Below are positions 12,176 to 12,986 of a DNA stretch of 12,986 bases, piece after piece. Both the position numbers and the translations under genes were made by a program. The notes under the pieces are model-generated. The model did not search any database, was not told the DNA's origin, and was given only the letters and a program-made list of their open reading frames with translations. The first letter of the stretch is position 1, and every line of letters starts with the position of its first letter. The stretch is from an uncultured Mailhella sp. (GTDB lineage: Bacteria; Desulfobacterota; Desulfovibrionia; Desulfovibrionales; Desulfovibrionaceae): the NCBI GenBank assembly GCA_910579055.1, contig CAJTSU010000036.1:221-13206 (forward strand), given 5' to 3'.

Positions 12176-12986
12176 TTATCCGGCAAGGGCGCGCGTGAGC
12201 GCGGCAATGACGTCGCGTTGCTGCTGTTCTTCGAGGTAGGGATGCATGGGCAGGGAGAGCACACGCTCCGTAACGCATTCCGTGACGGGAAAGTCCCCGG
12301 CGCGGTATCCCAGGCTGGAGAAGGCCGTCTGCCGGTGCAGACCCTTGGGATAATGCACGGCGGTGGGAATTCCTTCCGCCTTCATGGCGGCGGCCACGGC
12401 TGCGCGGTCTGTGCCCGGCGCAAGTTGAACGGTATATTGTGCCCATACGGAACGGCTGCCCTGTTCGGAAGGCAAGGGGGGCGGCACAAGGCCGCGTTCC
12501 GGGAGTTCCGTTTCACGAATGAGCTTGTCGTAACGAAGCGCCACGGCGTCCCGCAGTTCGATCTCGGCGGGGAAAAGTTCCCATTTCGCCAGCAATACCG
12601 CGGCTTGCAGGGTATCGAGGCGGCCGTTCATCCCCAGGCGCACATTTTCGTATTTTTGCGTCTTGCCGGCGCGCCCGTGATAGCGCAGTGAATCCACCCG
12701 CTCGGCCATGGCGTCGTCATCCGTAAAAACGGCTCCTCCGTCGCCGTAACAGCCCAGCGGCTTGGTGGGAAAGAAGCTGGTGGCCGCCGCGTCGCATCCG
12801 CATCCGCACAGCGGCTTGCCGCGCCAGTATCCGCCGAAACCCTGCGCGCCGTCTTCCAGCACCTTGAGCTTGTGGCGTTCCGCCGCGCCGAGAATTTTGT
12901 CATATTCCGCAGGGCGTCCGAAAATATCCACCGGAAGAATGGCGCGCGGAGTGAGCTGTTGTTCCCGTGCCGGGAGCGGCAGGGGG
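12176..12986 (-). CDS. DegT/DnrJ/EryC1 family sugar aminotransferase (WbpE-like), 5' end outside window
   Basis: The frame is open from the window edge to the stop at 12176, giving about 270 residues; roughly the first 100 of a usual 360-380 aa are missing. Visible landmarks are TPRAILPVDIFGRPAEYD, the PLP-nitrogen aspartate in EDGAQGFGG, the PLP lysine in SFFPTKPLGCYGDGGAVF, GMNGRLDTLQAAVL, and LSLPMHPYL near the end. These enzymes move an amino group from glutamate to a 3- or 4-keto nucleotide sugar. With the acetyltransferase and UDP-HexNAc dehydrogenase downstream, amination at C3 of a UDP-GlcNAc-derived uronic acid is the most likely reaction, but the position is inferred. The GTG at 12931 is not the start, because conserved residues lie upstream of it. 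Confidence 0.92.
   Translation of the reverse strand, partial: PLPLPAREQQLTPRAILPVDIFGRPAEYDKILGAAERHKLKVLEDGAQGFGGYWRGKPLCGCGCDAAATSFFPTKPLGCYGDGGAVFTDDDAMAERVDSLRYHGRAGKTQKYENVRLGMNGRLDTLQAAVLLAKWELFPAEIELRDAVALRYDKLIRETELPERGLVPPPLPSEQGSRSVWAQYTVQLAPGTDRAAVAAAMKAEGIPTAVHYPKGLHRQTAFSSLGYRAGDFPVTECVTERVLSLPMHPYLEEQQQRDVIAALTRALAG

Overview
The window reads as chromosomal DNA of a GC-rich (about 60%) Gram-negative bacterium. My best guess is a curved, sulfate-reducing Desulfovibrio-type organism. That rests on a Csd4-like M99 peptidase, a small double-CXXC protein, the type of intergenic repeat and the codon usage. It is inference, not a sequence match. Almost all genes are recognisable housekeeping or surface-polysaccharide genes. 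The least explained material is non-coding: a dispersed, structured repeat family and a hairpin-rich intergenic block.

Layout. Positions 1-135 hold the 3' end of a 5S rRNA gene and its terminator, so an rRNA operon ends here. Next come repeat copy A (173-295), an AT-rich DUF1232/YkvA-type gene (396-779) and about 460 bp of hairpin-rich sequence without a convincing gene. On the minus strand, 4080 to 1244 looks like a loose operon: an M99 (Csd4-like) peptidoglycan carboxypeptidase, recR, a double-CXXC zinc-ribbon protein and an orphan HPt protein. Candidate divergent promoters at 4170-4268 separate it from the plus-strand group ilvE-dnaX-ybaB (4328-7817). A palindromic terminator at 7832-7857 sits between ybaB and a convergent RluC/RluD-type pseudouridine synthase gene (7856-8803, minus).

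From 8914 to the right edge the minus strand carries the distal part of a polysaccharide operon. In transcription order it holds a DegT-family sugar aminotransferase (cut by the window edge), a WbpD-like N-acetyltransferase, a TviB/WbpO-like UDP-HexNAc 6-dehydrogenase and a GT4 glycosyltransferase. The first three fit synthesis of a UDP-linked 2,3-diacetamido-2,3-dideoxy-uronic acid from UDP-GlcNAc. The fourth would add a sugar to the chain. The 3-oxidoreductase of that pathway (WbpB-like) is not in view and may lie beyond the right edge.

The most interesting signal is a repeat of about 120 bp (copies A at 173-295 and C at 11490-11607, shorter copy B at 10047-10109). It lies upstream of three unrelated genes, always in the same orientation relative to the gene. 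Copies A and C have imperfect terminal inverted repeats, and an internal hairpin keeps its pairing although its sequence has changed. A solo hairpin of the same end sequence forms the ybaB/pseudouridine synthase terminator. In two places the repeat end TAGAGCAT supplies the stop codon of the neighbouring gene. It could be a MITE-like element, a structured leader RNA, or both.
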